A stretch of 51,984 bases of DNA from Collinsella sp. An2 (GCF_002160065.1 NZ_NFJW01000013.1:1-51984), one strand, 5' to 3'; counted from the first letter of the stretch, positions 1 to 8,567 are shown. The notes: generated by a model from the sequence alone, not told the origin. Numbers and translations are program-made.

Positions 1-440
1 CTGTATGCGTCTTAGTTATCGAATATCCGTCTGGTAGGAACCGCGGGCCGCCGGCGTCCCCGCCGGCGTGTCCTCGATCCTGTACGACTTGTATCCCTTC
101 GCATCTGGAAGATGGTGTTGTCAGTCTGTCCTCGGCAGGACCCGGGGTTCTCCCCCTGGTCCTCCCTCGCGGTATCCGGTTCTCAAGGTGCACGCCCCGC
201 GGCCCTGGGCCGCGCGGCAAGGGGATATGTTGCCAGACCCGGGCCCCGCCGGGGGCGGGAATCGGCGTCTCCACGGGGTCTACACAATTCTGGGGTACTT
301 GGAGCAGCCCTCTTTTCTAACTTCCCTGCTTCGCCATAGGGATAGACATCGCTCTCATAATCGGCATTTCCCCAGGTAGCTTCATCCCCTATTCCTGGTT
401 TCTCATTAAGAAGTAGCGCCCACTCGTCTAACGCGCCCTA
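1..440. other. Gene-free, hairpin-rich left edge; possibly an rRNA-operon leader on the minus strand
   Basis: No convincing gene is seen. The stretch is full of G+C-rich palindromes: GGACC-A-GGGG / CCCC-G-GGTCC at 138-162, and two more around 200-260. Read on the minus strand it contains CTTGAGAACCGGATAC (about 173-188), which resembles the processing region that precedes 16S or 23S genes in Actinobacteria. If so, an rRNA gene would lie just outside the window to the left. No 16S 3' end (anti-Shine-Dalgarno end) is found to the right, so this would be an operon leader rather than a 16S-23S spacer. A minus-strand open stretch around 265-435 is less G+C-rich but lacks a start and resembles nothing I recognise. 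The call rests on resemblance only. Confidence 0.25.
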
Positions 441-519
441 TCAAGAGGCTCTATACAAGTTTCTGTTACAAACCTCAGCATCGGAAGAAAGCCGCTGCAA
501 TTCCTTCGAATCGGAAACG

Positions 520-696
520 TTTTGCGGCAATCCACACGCGCTGAATACGTTTTGTGGCAATCCACACGAACGAGGTACCCTGGAAGGTGGTCGAGCGTGT
601 GATTTGCTACAAAACTCAGCCCAGGCTCGGCGCAAGCGTGTGATCTGCTGCAAAACTCAGCCCAAGCTCAACCCAAGCGTGTGATTTGCCGCAAAA
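520..696. repeat. Five copies of a 19-nt motif, two direct then three inverted
   Basis: The motif TTTTGCGGCAATCCACACG occurs at 520-538 and, with one change, at 550-568. Its reverse form, close to CGTGTGATTTGCCGCAAAA, occurs at 596-614, 637-655 and 678-696. The last three sit in 41-bp direct repeats (595-635, 636-676 and a partial third). The two orientations face each other, so the array can fold into alternative hairpins. Spacers are only 11-30 nt and there are no associated genes, so this is not a CRISPR. It lies beyond the terminator of the rplT operon in otherwise gene-free DNA. Confidence 0.75.
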
Positions 697-858
697 GAGG
701 AACCTCGTTTGCTGCGGCGCAGATTCCAGCAAAAGACATGCTGCCCGCAACCTGGAACAGTCCGCTGCGAAAGGACACTTCTCATATAGACCGCCTCCGC
801 GTATCAAGACCTCTCGCCCTATATAGAGCGCTTCCCCATGTACGTCTTCCTTCACATA

Positions 859-888
859 CAAAAACGGCGAGCCGCCGAAGCGACCCGC
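859..888 (-). terminator. Rho-independent terminator of the infC-rpmI-rplT operon
   Basis: On the minus strand a 9-bp stem (GCGGGTCGC with GCGGCTCGC, two G-U pairs) closes a UUCG tetraloop at 867-888 and is followed by CGTTTTTG. It lies about 45 nt after the rplT stop codon. Confidence 0.85.
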
Positions 889-932
889 TGTGAGCTCGGA
901 CACACACGTGCATCCGTATATGTTTTGACCTC

Positions 933-1292
933 TTAGGCCTCGAGCGCCTTCTTGGCGATCGCGGTGAGCTCGTTGAACGACTCGATATCCTCGCAGGCCA
1001 TCTGAGCGAGCACCTTGCGGTCGAGCACGATGCCGGCGAGCTTCAGGCCGTGCATGAACTGCGAGTAGGACATATCGTTCATGCGCGCAGCAGCGTTGAT
1101 GCGGGTGATCCACAGGCTGCGGATCTCGCGCTTCTTGGCGCGACGGTCACGATACTGATACTGCAGGGAGTGCTGGACCTGCTCTTTAGCATGCTTGTAC
1201 GTACGCGAAGCGGCACCGTAGTAACCCTTCGCACGGCTCATAACGGTACGGCGCTTCTTCTTAGCAGACACTGCGCGCTTGATGCGTGCCAT
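933..1292 (-). CDS. rplT: Large ribosomal subunit protein bL20
   Basis: bL20 is an early-assembly protein of the 50S subunit that binds 23S rRNA, and in many bacteria it also represses its own operon by binding the infC leader. The 119-residue product has the usual family length. It starts MARIKRAV and has the very basic N-terminal arm (KKKRR, then RAKGYYG) that threads through the 23S core, followed by the globular half with SLWITRINAAAR. It is the last gene of infC-rpmI-rplT, 49 nt after rpmI, and is followed by a strong terminator. The ATG has AGGAG ten bases upstream, slightly far. Confidence 0.98.
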   Translation of the reverse strand: MARIKRAVSAKKKRRTVMSRAKGYYGAASRTYKHAKEQVQHSLQYQYRDRRAKKREIRSLWITRINAAARMNDMSYSQFMHGLKLAGIVLDRKVLAQMACEDIESFNELTAIAKKALEA

Positions 1293-1341
1293 ATCTCATC
1301 AACTCCTCGTAGGGGAAAGAACGTGAACGGTGGAAGGGAAT

Positions 1342-1533
1342 CTACGCGAGACGCGAAACGACGGTCTTGCGGTCGGCGGAGGACACAGTGGCCTCCTGAC
1401 GGAAACCACGCTTACGCTTGGTGGTCTTCTTGGTGAGGATGTGGCTCTTATAAGCCTTGCCACGCATGATCTTGCCGGAACCGGTCACGCGGAAGCGCTT
1501 CTTGGTACCGCTGTGGGACTTCATCTTAGGCAT
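1342..1533 (-). CDS. rpmI: Large ribosomal subunit protein bL35
   Basis: bL35 is a small basic 50S protein. The 63 residues begin [14 protein letters not shown], the family signature, and the rest is Lys/Arg-rich as expected. The start is preceded by AAGGAGAAG at good spacing. It lies 26 nt after infC and before rplT, the order conserved across bacteria. The length is normal. Confidence 0.97.
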   Translation of the reverse strand: MPKMKSHSGTKKRFRVTGSGKIMRGKAYKSHILTKKTTKRKRGFRQEATVSSADRKTVVSRLA

Positions 1534-1559
1534 GGACTTCTCCTTAATCGCTTGCAGAA

Positions 1560-2117
1560 CTACTTGTCGCCATCGCTTTTGGAAGGCTTCTCGTCAAACG
1601 CTCCCTTGATGGGGGCAAGCAACATGAGCATGTTGCGCCCTTCCAGCTTGGGTGCGGATTCGACCGTTGCGTAGGGCTTCAGGTCATCGGCGAGTCGTTC
1701 GAGCACGTTCAGGCCCTGCTCCGGGTGCGCCATCTCGCGGCCGCGGAACATGATGGTGATCTTCACGCGTGCGCCCTTCTTGAGGAAGCGCAACACATGG
1801 CCCTTCTTGGTCTCATAGTCGCCCACGTCGATCTTGGGACGGAACTTCATCTCCTTGACCTCGACGCGAGACTGGTTCTTACGAGCCGCCTTGGCCTTCA
1901 TGGCCTGCTGGTACTTGTACTTGCCGTAATCCATCACGCGGCAGACCGGAGGGTCTGCGTTCGGCGCGATCTCGACAAGGTCAAGACCCTGCTCGTCGGC
2001 AACACGCTGCGCGTCACGAATGCCGAAGAGACCCAGCTGGGATCCATCGACACCGATCAGGCGGCACCTGGTAGCGGTGATCTCGTCATTGATGCGCGTG
2101 TCATCGTGCTTAGCTAT
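1560..2117 (-). CDS. infC: Translation initiation factor IF-3, probable AUA start
   Basis: IF-3 binds the 30S subunit, keeps it apart from 50S and rejects wrong start codons or initiator tRNAs. The N-domain (RINDEI, then [20 protein letters not shown]) and the C-domain ([17 protein letters not shown]) are both clear. The reading frame stays open upstream to 2339, but family homology starts only at about 2100. There the sole well-placed signal is GGAGGT (2125-2130 on the plus strand as ACCTCC), eight bases before an in-frame ATA at 2115-2117, giving 185 residues, a normal IF-3 length. IF-3 genes commonly use AUU, AUC or AUA so that IF-3 can repress its own translation. The next upstream ATG in frame (2210) would add 31 unrelated residues across leader hairpins. 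Function is certain; the start is inferred. Confidence 0.93.
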   Translation of the reverse strand: MAKHDDTRINDEITATRCRLIGVDGSQLGLFGIRDAQRVADEQGLDLVEIAPNADPPVCRVMDYGKYKYQQAMKAKAARKNQSRVEVKEMKFRPKIDVGDYETKKGHVLRFLKKGARVKITIMFRGREMAHPEQGLNVLERLADDLKPYATVESAPKLEGRNMLMLLAPIKGAFDEKPSKSDGDK

Positions 2118-2315
2118 TTTCCTTACCTCCCTACAAATGAAATGACCCGGAGCCTCCAAGAGACATCCGGGTTCACACACTCGAAGAAACGGCAGCAAAC
2201 GCTGCCGCATACCTGTTTGTTGTGAAGACCAGACAGCTGCTCTAAGGCGCCGAAAGGTGGGGACCCGCAGGTCCCACTTTGCAAACATCGCTTGCGCGAT
2301 GCAGAGCGAATGATA
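2118..2315 (-). promoter_or_regulatory. infC promoter and structured leader (attenuator candidate)
   Basis: A minus-strand extended -10 (TGC then TATCAT, 2310-2315) puts the start near 2303 and leaves about 185 nt of leader. It holds a hairpin CGGCAGC-GTTT-GCTGCCG (2190-2207) followed by TTTCTTC, which looks like an intrinsic terminator, and a second hairpin ACCCGGA / TCCGGGT (2145-2172) just before the Shine-Dalgarno. In other bacteria leaders of this operon mediate autoregulation by L20. Whether that applies here is inference. Confidence 0.5.
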
Positions 2316-2364
2316 GCACAGGCCATAGCTCTTCATCACAAGACCACGAAAGCCCTGAGAAGTG

Positions 2365-2451
2365 TGGTGCCTGAGAAGAGACTCGAACTCTTATGGTGTT
2401 GCCACCGGCGGATTTTGAGTCCGCTGCGTCTGCCAATTCCGCCACTCAGGC
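2365..2451 (-). tRNA. tRNA-Leu (anticodon CAA), CCA encoded
   Basis: The minus strand reads as an 87-nt tRNA. The acceptor stem is GCCTGAG with CTCAGGC, followed by discriminator A and an encoded CCA. The anticodon arm is GCGGA-CTCAAAA-TCCGC, giving anticodon CAA (reads UUG). It has the long variable arm of a class II tRNA, and the T arm contains GTTCGAGTC. It lies about 50 nt upstream of the infC promoter on the same strand. Confidence 0.95.
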
Positions 2452-2541
2452 TCGTATGGCCGGGCTTATCGCCTGTGTACCAGTGCGTACCGGCACATGG
2501 TACCACAGTTGATGCGCGCAGGCCATGAGACCTCCCGACAA

Positions 2542-3972
2542 TCAGGCCTCCTCGAGGCTTATGAGCTCGACCGAGCGGGCCATCTCGCAGTCGTCACAGC
2601 CTCGCCCGTCGACGCTCGCCTCCCCTGTCTGGTTGTCGAAGGGATCCCAGCGGATTCCGTCGGCCGGCGGTGTGAGCTCGGCCTGAAACGCCCCGTTCGC
2701 AACCATGCGCCAGGGGTCGAGGTTACCGAAGTGGTGGAGACGGCGTGCCTCGTCGCCGGTACGGCGTGCAGACGAGCCAAACGAGCAGTCCGCCCACAGC
2801 CAGCCATACTCATCGGTGTAGAACTGGGCCCAATCGTGCGGCCCCACATGGTCGGGGGCAACGTAGAGTCCGCTCTGCCAGCGAGCGGGAATCCCGGCGA
2901 TGCGGCACATGGTGATAAACGTGAGCGCGAACACGCCGCAGTCCCCTCGCAGGGACTTGGCGCAGGAGTCCGCAATATCGTCAAGCTGGGCGTAGGCAGG
3001 CTGATAGCGATAGTCCACGTTGCGGGTGATGTAGTCGTAGATGGCCCGTGCTCGATCGATCGGGCGTTCTATGTCTGCGACCACACGCGCGGTCAAAGCC
3101 TGCAGATAGGGTGTGAAGCGAATGTGCGGACGCTGCTCGGCAAGATCTGCCGAAGTGTAGGCAGGATCGGGATCGGCGACAGCGTGCTGCGCCGGTGCGG
3201 GCGCGAGCGTGTCGACATAGGGTGCGCAGATACGGTAGCGATAGGTGACCTCGAACGCGCGCCTGTCGGTAGACTCCCAGTACACGGTGCGCGCCGGAAC
3301 ATCCTCAGGAGCAATCTGAGCTCCCGGCGTCGCATCGAGCACCTGGATGTCCGACTGCTGGAATGACGCCGCCGGCAAAGGCAGCCACGCGCGGACCGTC
3401 TCTCCCGGCAAAGCTCCCGGCACCTCGATGCGGGCGCGCAACGTGATGGCACGCTCGGCCTGCCCATCTGCACGCATACGGGCAAGCATGGCGTCACGAG
3501 CGGCGATGTCCGCGGGAGGCTCGGGCTTGAGACCCGGGACCTCGGCGGGATATACGCGCAAGGAGTCGAGGAGGTTCTTCAAGAAGCGCTGCTCTCCATC
3601 GATAAAGCGCCAATCCATGCGGCGCGTGCGCACCAGGCGGTCAAGATCGTCTTCGGTAAAGGGGGGCCACTCGGCACGAATGAGCTCGAGCGCGCGGTCG
3701 CGCGTGACGCTGAACTGTCGGGCAAGGCGCCCCATGCGGTGCCGCTCGACACGCAGACACGCCTCGAGCTCGGGCTGGACGCCCGATTCGATGACGCGCG
3801 TGCACTCTGCGATGGCCTCGTCCAAATGGCCGGCGGCCTTGAGACGCGCGATCTCGGGCGGAAGGCCCACGTCCAAGTATCGATAGTCATCGTTTGAGAC
3901 GTCGTCTGTCGAGCCGACCGGCCCGACGTCTACCAGCTCGTCCTTATCCGGATAGTTGCATACAATCGCCAT
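2542..3972 (-). CDS. Transglutaminase-like domain protein
   Basis: The C-terminal half is a transglutaminase-like (papain-fold) domain. The catalytic triad is visible: Cys about 345 in GDCGVFALTF, His about 379 in GPHDWAQF and Asp about 395 in WADCSFG. Bacterial members are mostly peptidases or amidases of unknown substrate. Residues 30-200 look helical and charged with no domain I recognise, and residues about 180-260 look like a beta-rich domain (YWESTDRRAFEVTYRYR). There is no signal peptide or membrane segment, so it is probably cytoplasmic. The frame opens 8 codons earlier, but GGAGGT lies nine bases before the ATG at 3972, so that start is used. It stands alone, between fba and the tRNA. 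Confidence 0.85.
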   Translation of the reverse strand: MAIVCNYPDKDELVDVGPVGSTDDVSNDDYRYLDVGLPPEIARLKAAGHLDEAIAECTRVIESGVQPELEACLRVERHRMGRLARQFSVTRDRALELIRAEWPPFTEDDLDRLVRTRRMDWRFIDGEQRFLKNLLDSLRVYPAEVPGLKPEPPADIAARDAMLARMRADGQAERAITLRARIEVPGALPGETVRAWLPLPAASFQQSDIQVLDATPGAQIAPEDVPARTVYWESTDRRAFEVTYRYRICAPYVDTLAPAPAQHAVADPDPAYTSADLAEQRPHIRFTPYLQALTARVVADIERPIDRARAIYDYITRNVDYRYQPAYAQLDDIADSCAKSLRGDCGVFALTFITMCRIAGIPARWQSGLYVAPDHVGPHDWAQFYTDEYGWLWADCSFGSSARRTGDEARRLHHFGNLDPWRMVANGAFQAELTPPADGIRWDPFDNQTGEASVDGRGCDDCEMARSVELISLEEA

Positions 3973-4247
3973 CGGCGTGTTACCTCCACCGTCCATCCGA
4001 GACGCCGCACTGCCTGTTGACGCCTACAGGTTTATTGCACTCGTTCGATAGGATACGCCTCTCTCCGGAGTTCTGCGACATCCCGTTTTCGCAGGCAGCC
4101 ATTGCCCCAGGCAGTACGCCGAGGAGGGGCGCTCGATCTTGGGGCAGGCCTGGCGGCGCGTGCGGGCAGCTTATCCCCGGCGTCGGAGCGAAGCGGTGAA
4201 TGTCGCCTCGGCTATCGAATCTGCATACCTCATCGAGTATCGAACGC

Positions 4248-4278
4248 ACAGAAACAGAAGGAGGCCCCGAGAGCCTCC
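4248..4278 (-). terminator. Rho-independent terminator of fba
   Basis: On the minus strand GGAGGC-TCTCGGG-GCCTCC (4260-4278) is followed by TTCTGTTTCTG. It is about 90 nt past the fba stop codon. Confidence 0.75.
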
Positions 4279-4365
4279 GCGACATCCGTCATGCCTGCAC
4301 TATGGCGGGCAAAACGTATCACGAAAACCCTTCGGGGCCTCCTGAGCAGCCTCAAAGCAGGCGGT

Positions 4366-5232
4366 TTACGCCTGGTTCACCGAACCGAACTCGGCCATGA
4401 GCTCCTTGGTGCGGGCGACGATGGCCTCGCGACCAGGCTTGAGGAGCTTACGCGGATCGTAGCCCTTGCCCTGCTGATCGGAGCCGGCCTCGATGTAGCC
4501 GCGCGTAGCCTTGGCGAAGGCGAGCTGGAGGTCGGTGTTCACGTTGATCTTCGCAACGCCCATGGAGATGGCCTTCTTGATCTGGTCCTCCGGGATGCCG
4601 GTGCCGCCATGCAGCACGAGCGGCAGGTCGCCGGTGAGGGCCTTGATCTCGCTCAGACGCTCGAAGGACAGGCCGGCCCAATCCGCGGGATACACGCCGT
4701 GGATGTTGCCGATGCCGCAGGCGAGGAAGTCGACGCCCAGGTCGGCGATGGCCTTGCACTGCTCGGGATCGGCGAGCTCGCCGTTGGAGGTGACGCCGTC
4801 CTCGGTGCCACCGATGCCGCCGACCTCGGCCTCGACGGAGATGCCCTTCTCGTGGGCGACCTTCACGACCTCGGCGGTGCGCTCGAGGTTGAGCTCGAAG
4901 GTCTCCTCGTGGCTGCCGTCATACATGACGGAGGTGAAGCCGGCCTCGATGCACTTGAAGCAGTCCTCATAGGAACCGTGATCGAGGTGCAGGGCCACCG
5001 GCACCGTGATGCCCAGGGCCTCGACGCAAGCCTTCACCATGTCGGCACAGACCTTGTAGCTGCCCATCCACTTGGCGGCACCACCAGTGCACTGCATGAT
5101 GAGCGGGGACTTGGCCTCCTCGGCGGCCTGCAGGATGGCGAGGGTCCACTCCAGGTTGTTCGTGTTGAACGCGCCCAGACCGTAGTGGCCAGCCTCGGCC
5201 TTCTTGAGCATGTCAGTTGCATTGACGAGCAT
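4366..5232 (-). CDS. fba: Class II fructose-1,6-bisphosphate aldolase
   Basis: This zinc enzyme of glycolysis and gluconeogenesis interconverts fructose 1,6-bisphosphate with dihydroxyacetone phosphate and glyceraldehyde 3-phosphate in the cytoplasm. The 288 residues match the shorter FbaA/GatY/KbaY branch. LHLDHGSYED (81-90) carries the catalytic Asp and the first zinc His. The later zinc ligands lie in the EAEVGG-to-HGVYP region, and LVLHGGTGIP is the phosphate loop. The ATG is preceded by GGGAGGT at good spacing. It has its own terminator. The specificity could be tagatose bisphosphate, but with no sugar operon nearby the glycolytic role is favoured. Confidence 0.93.
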   Translation of the reverse strand: MLVNATDMLKKAEAGHYGLGAFNTNNLEWTLAILQAAEEAKSPLIMQCTGGAAKWMGSYKVCADMVKACVEALGITVPVALHLDHGSYEDCFKCIEAGFTSVMYDGSHEETFELNLERTAEVVKVAHEKGISVEAEVGGIGGTEDGVTSNGELADPEQCKAIADLGVDFLACGIGNIHGVYPADWAGLSFERLSEIKALTGDLPLVLHGGTGIPEDQIKKAISMGVAKINVNTDLQLAFAKATRGYIEAGSDQQGKGYDPRKLLKPGREAIVARTKELMAEFGSVNQA

Positions 5233-5352
5233 AGAAAACCTCCCATATCAGGATTGCCCTAAAACAGTTCGCATTTTACCACGCTGGCTCAGAGCCATAC
5301 CGATGGAATGGCCTCGCGGAGCGCATTCTTGCGACGAAGATGATCGCGCGCG

Positions 5353-6075
5353 CTAACGCCCCTCGCGCCGTGCGTGCTCGTGCAGCGCCCGCACCATGAA
5401 GGGGTTGCCGGCAAGCTCGGAGGCGATCGTGGTTGCGGGGCCATGGCCCACAAAGCAGCGCGTCTCGGGCGGCAGCACCGTCCCCAGCTTTGCGAGCGAC
5501 TTCATGATGGCGCCCTCGTCTCCGCCCTCGAGGTCGGTGCGGCCGTGGCTTCCTGGAAACAGCGTATCGCCCACAAACGCCACGGGGCCGTCTTCCGTCG
5601 CCGCAAACAGCACCACGCCGCCCGGCGTATGGCCCGGTGTGGCCACGACCTGCAGATGCACGTCGCCCACCGCGATGACATCCCCCTCGGTGACCAGGCG
5701 GCTCGGCTCGCCGGGGTCTTCGGTCTCGATGCCCCACTTCTGGCGCTGGTGATCGATGTTGGCGCGCACCATGGGAACGTCCTCGCCCGAAAGGACAAAC
5801 GGCGTCTCCTCCCCCAGCGCGCGCCGGATGCCGGCGACGCCTCCCACATGGTCGGCATGACCGTGCGTGCACACGATGCCTCGCAGCTCCACATCCGGAT
5901 GGCGATGCGAAAAGTCGGCGACGAGCGCCTCGCCATCCCAGGCGGGGTCGATGACCAAGGCCTCGCCTTTGCTTGTGATGAAATAGGTGTTGGTCTCAAT
6001 GGGACCGTTCACCACGCACTCGATATCGATCGAGCCGTGCGGTGTGAGGTCGAGGATGGACGTCTGCGTATCCAT
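5353..6075 (-). CDS. Metallo-beta-lactamase-fold hydrolase (glyoxalase II-like)
   Basis: The 240-residue protein is a stand-alone metallo-beta-lactamase fold. HGHADH at 71-76 supplies the main metal ligands; VVATPGHTPGG gives a further His, FVGDTLFPGSHGR the bridging Asp, and CFVGHGPATT the last His. The family hydrolyses thioesters such as S-lactoylglutathione or analogues, but the substrate cannot be read from sequence and actinobacteria generally lack glutathione. The longest frame begins at 6489, inside rel. The ATG at 6075 is preferred because AAAGGA precedes it by seven bases and homology begins there. recJ-rel-hydrolase is a neighbourhood seen in many Gram-positives, although dtd is absent here. 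Confidence 0.88.
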   Translation of the reverse strand: MDTQTSILDLTPHGSIDIECVVNGPIETNTYFITSKGEALVIDPAWDGEALVADFSHRHPDVELRGIVCTHGHADHVGGVAGIRRALGEETPFVLSGEDVPMVRANIDHQRQKWGIETEDPGEPSRLVTEGDVIAVGDVHLQVVATPGHTPGGVVLFAATEDGPVAFVGDTLFPGSHGRTDLEGGDEGAIMKSLAKLGTVLPPETRCFVGHGPATTIASELAGNPFMVRALHEHARREGR

Positions 6076-6102
6076 GGGAATCCTTTCAAACAGGTATGTG
6101 TA

Positions 6103-6186
6103 GCTCGCCATTGGGGACGGGTACAGTTGGCAGGCGCGGCGGTGTACCGAGGCATTCGCCAACTGTACCCGTCCCCAATGGCGAGC
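6103..6186. repeat. Perfect 29-bp palindromic element (family A)
   Basis: The arm at 6103-6131, whose core is CCATTGGGGACGGGTAC, is repeated exactly and inverted at 6158-6186, with a 26-nt loop. It sits between rel and the hydrolase gene. A second, longer relative is at 15571-15668. There are no ORF and no clear target duplication. It resembles REP/BIME or MITE-type intergenic repeats. Confidence 0.85.
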
Positions 6187-6194
6187 CTGTCCGT

Positions 6195-8543
6195 CTACCC
6201 GCGACGCTTCATGGTCTTGGAGCCTTCGCCGGGCATGAGGCGGCGAGCATCGTAGACGCTCTCGACACGGCTGATGGCCGCCAACAGCGGGTCCAGACCG
6301 CTCGCGTCGGAAATCTCGACCAGAAAACGCAGGGTGGCAATGCCCTCGCGATTCGTGGAGGTCGATGCCGACAGGATGTTCGCACCGGCATCGCCGATGG
6401 CGATCGTCACGTCCTTGAGCAGGCCCATGCGGTCGAGACACTCGACCACGATCTCTACCTGGAACAGCGCGTCGGCAGCGTTGTCCCACTCCACGGCGAT
6501 CATGCGCTCGGGGTGCTCCATGAGGCCCTTCACGTTAGGGCAGTTGGCTCGATGCACCGAGACGCCGCGCCCACGGGTGATGAAACCCACGATGTCGTCG
6601 CCCGCAACGGGGTTGCAGCAATGCGCCAGGCGCACGAGCAGCCCTGCATCGGGCGACCCCTTCACCACGACGCCGGAGTTACCCTTGTTCTTGCGAGGAC
6701 GGCGGTTGGAGCCGCGTGCGGGATGCGAAGCCGCGATTGCCTCGACGGCCGGGGCCGTCACCTCGGGCTTGGGGTCCAAGATGTGCGCCACCTTGTTGCC
6801 CACCATGCGCGGAGCGACCTTGCCGGACCCCACCGCGGCGAACAGGTCCTCGAGCTGCTTGTAGTTGAGCTGCTCGCAGACCGTGTTGAGGGCGCGCGTA
6901 GAGCGCGGCGTCGAGATGCCATATCCGCGCTTGCGCAGGTCCTTTGCCAGGATCTCTCGTCCGGCCGCGGCATCCTCGTCCTTGGTCGCCGCAGCAAAAT
7001 ACCGACGAATCTTGGACTTCGCCGACGGCGTCTTGACGATGTTCAGCCAGTCGCGCGACGGCTTGGCATTCTTGTTGGTGAGGATCTCCACCCGGTCGCC
7101 GGTGAGCAACACGTGCGTCAGCGGCGCGACCACGCCGTTCACCTTGGCGCCAACGCAGTGGTTGCCCACCTCGGTGTGGACGGCGTAGGCGAAGTCGAGC
7201 GGCGTAGAGCCCGCGCGCAGGCTCATGACCTCGCCCTTGGGGGTGAAGACAAAGATCTCCTGGTCGTACAGGTCCACCTTGAGGGAGTGCAGGAACTCCT
7301 TGGGGTCCTCGATCTCGTCGGAGGCGACCCAGTCAAGCGAATGCTTGAGCATGTTAATCTGGTCGTCGAGCCGCTGGGCGTCGAGCGACTTCGTAGCCGA
7401 CGACCCGCCCGACTTCTTATAGAGCCAGTGGGCGGCGATGCCGTATTCGGCCTGCTCGTGCATCTCGTAGGTGCGAATCTGGATCTCGAGCGGGCGCGCC
7501 GTGGGTCCGATGACCGTGGTGTGCAGGCTCTGGTAGTTGTTGAGCTTGGGCATGGCGATATAGTCTTTGAACCTGCCCGGCATAGGATGCCACAGGGAGT
7601 GCACCGCACCCAGCGCAGAGTAGCAATCGCCCACCGTACGGCAGATGACGCGCAACGCCACGAGGTCGTAGATCTCTGAGAACTCCTTGCCCTTGCGGCG
7701 CATCTTCTGATAGATGGACCAGTAGTGCTTGGAGCGCCCGTTGATCTGAAAATCGGTGAGGCCGGCGCTTTTGAGCTCGTCGGTAAGTGTCTTTATGGTC
7801 TCGGCCAGGAACCGTTCACGCACCTCGCGCGACTCCGCCACCATGCGTGCGATGCGCTGGTAGGCGTCCGGCTCCAGATAGAAGAACGAGAGGTCCTCGA
7901 GCTCCCACTTGATGGAGCTCATGCCCAGGCGGTCGGCGAGCGGCGCGTAGACGTCCATGGTCTCGCGCGCCTTGAAGAGCCGCCGATCCTCGCGCAACGC
8001 CGCAAGCGTACGCATGTTGTGTAGACGGTCGGCGAGCTTCACGATGATGACGCGAATGTCCTTCGACATGGCGAGGAACATCTTTCGCAGGTTGAGCGCC
8101 TGCTTCTCGTCCATGCTGTCGACTTCGATGTTGGTGAGCTTCGTCACCCCGTCGACGAGCTCGGCGACGGTATCGCCGAAGATGCCCGCGACGTCCGCAA
8201 GCGATGTCTCGGTGTCCTCGACGGTGTCATGGAGCAGCGCCGCGCACACCACGTCGCAGTCCATCTTGAGCTCGGCCAGAATAATCGCGACCTCTACGGG
8301 ATGGTTGATGTAGAGCTCACCGGAGCGACGCTTCTGGTTGGAGTGCTTTTCCGCCGCGAAGCAATAGGCGTGCTCGACCTTGGCGCCATCCTCGTCGCTC
8401 ATGTACTTGCCGCAGAGCTGCGCGAGTTTGTCGTAGTTGTCGGCCTGAATCTCGGGCGGGAGGTCATCCGCCCGGGTATAGAGCACCATCTTGTCGAACG
8501 GCTGCAGGGATGCATCGTGCGCCGCGCGGGAAGCTGCGTCCAT
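6195..8543 (-). CDS. rel: Bifunctional (p)ppGpp synthetase/hydrolase Rel
   Basis: Rel makes (p)ppGpp from ATP and GTP/GDP on starved ribosomes and hydrolyses it otherwise. At 782 residues it has the full long-RSH architecture: an HD hydrolase domain with intact HDTVED at 105-110; a synthetase domain with RFKD about residue 325, the R-x-K-D form typical of bifunctional enzymes; a TGS domain (EIFVFTPKGEVMSL); a conserved-Cys zinc-finger-like part (RLAHCCNPVAGDDIVGFIT); and a C-terminal ACT domain. The start has AAGGGGG upstream. It begins 24 nt after the recJ fusion gene, so the two are probably co-transcribed, an arrangement common in other bacteria. Confidence 0.97.
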   Translation of the reverse strand: MDAASRAAHDASLQPFDKMVLYTRADDLPPEIQADNYDKLAQLCGKYMSDEDGAKVEHAYCFAAEKHSNQKRRSGELYINHPVEVAIILAELKMDCDVVCAALLHDTVEDTETSLADVAGIFGDTVAELVDGVTKLTNIEVDSMDEKQALNLRKMFLAMSKDIRVIIVKLADRLHNMRTLAALREDRRLFKARETMDVYAPLADRLGMSSIKWELEDLSFFYLEPDAYQRIARMVAESREVRERFLAETIKTLTDELKSAGLTDFQINGRSKHYWSIYQKMRRKGKEFSEIYDLVALRVICRTVGDCYSALGAVHSLWHPMPGRFKDYIAMPKLNNYQSLHTTVIGPTARPLEIQIRTYEMHEQAEYGIAAHWLYKKSGGSSATKSLDAQRLDDQINMLKHSLDWVASDEIEDPKEFLHSLKVDLYDQEIFVFTPKGEVMSLRAGSTPLDFAYAVHTEVGNHCVGAKVNGVVAPLTHVLLTGDRVEILTNKNAKPSRDWLNIVKTPSAKSKIRRYFAAATKDEDAAAGREILAKDLRKRGYGISTPRSTRALNTVCEQLNYKQLEDLFAAVGSGKVAPRMVGNKVAHILDPKPEVTAPAVEAIAASHPARGSNRRPRKNKGNSGVVVKGSPDAGLLVRLAHCCNPVAGDDIVGFITRGRGVSVHRANCPNVKGLMEHPERMIAVEWDNAADALFQVEIVVECLDRMGLLKDVTIAIGDAGANILSASTSTNREGIATLRFLVEISDASGLDPLLAAISRVESVYDARRLMPGEGSKTMKRRG

Positions 8544-8567
8544 AGTCGCCCCCTTACCTCGATGTTC

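Noticed and set aside
595-696. CRISPR array
   Set aside because: Units are adjacent 41-bp repeats without unique spacers, and copies occur in both orientations; no cas genes.
1-930. Short open frames on both strands (for example 68-379 and 441-653)
   Set aside because: They lack binding sites and homology, and cover palindromes, repeats and the rplT terminator.
2118-2339. Longer infC reading frame with an ATG start
   Set aside because: The extra residues show no IF-3 similarity and span the promoter and leader hairpins.
2242-2445. Small minus-strand frame starting MAELADAADSKSAGG
   Set aside because: This is the well-known false translation of a tRNA-Leu gene.
6096-7679. A 527-codon plus-strand frame
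   Set aside because: It is antisense to rel, which is full length and intact.
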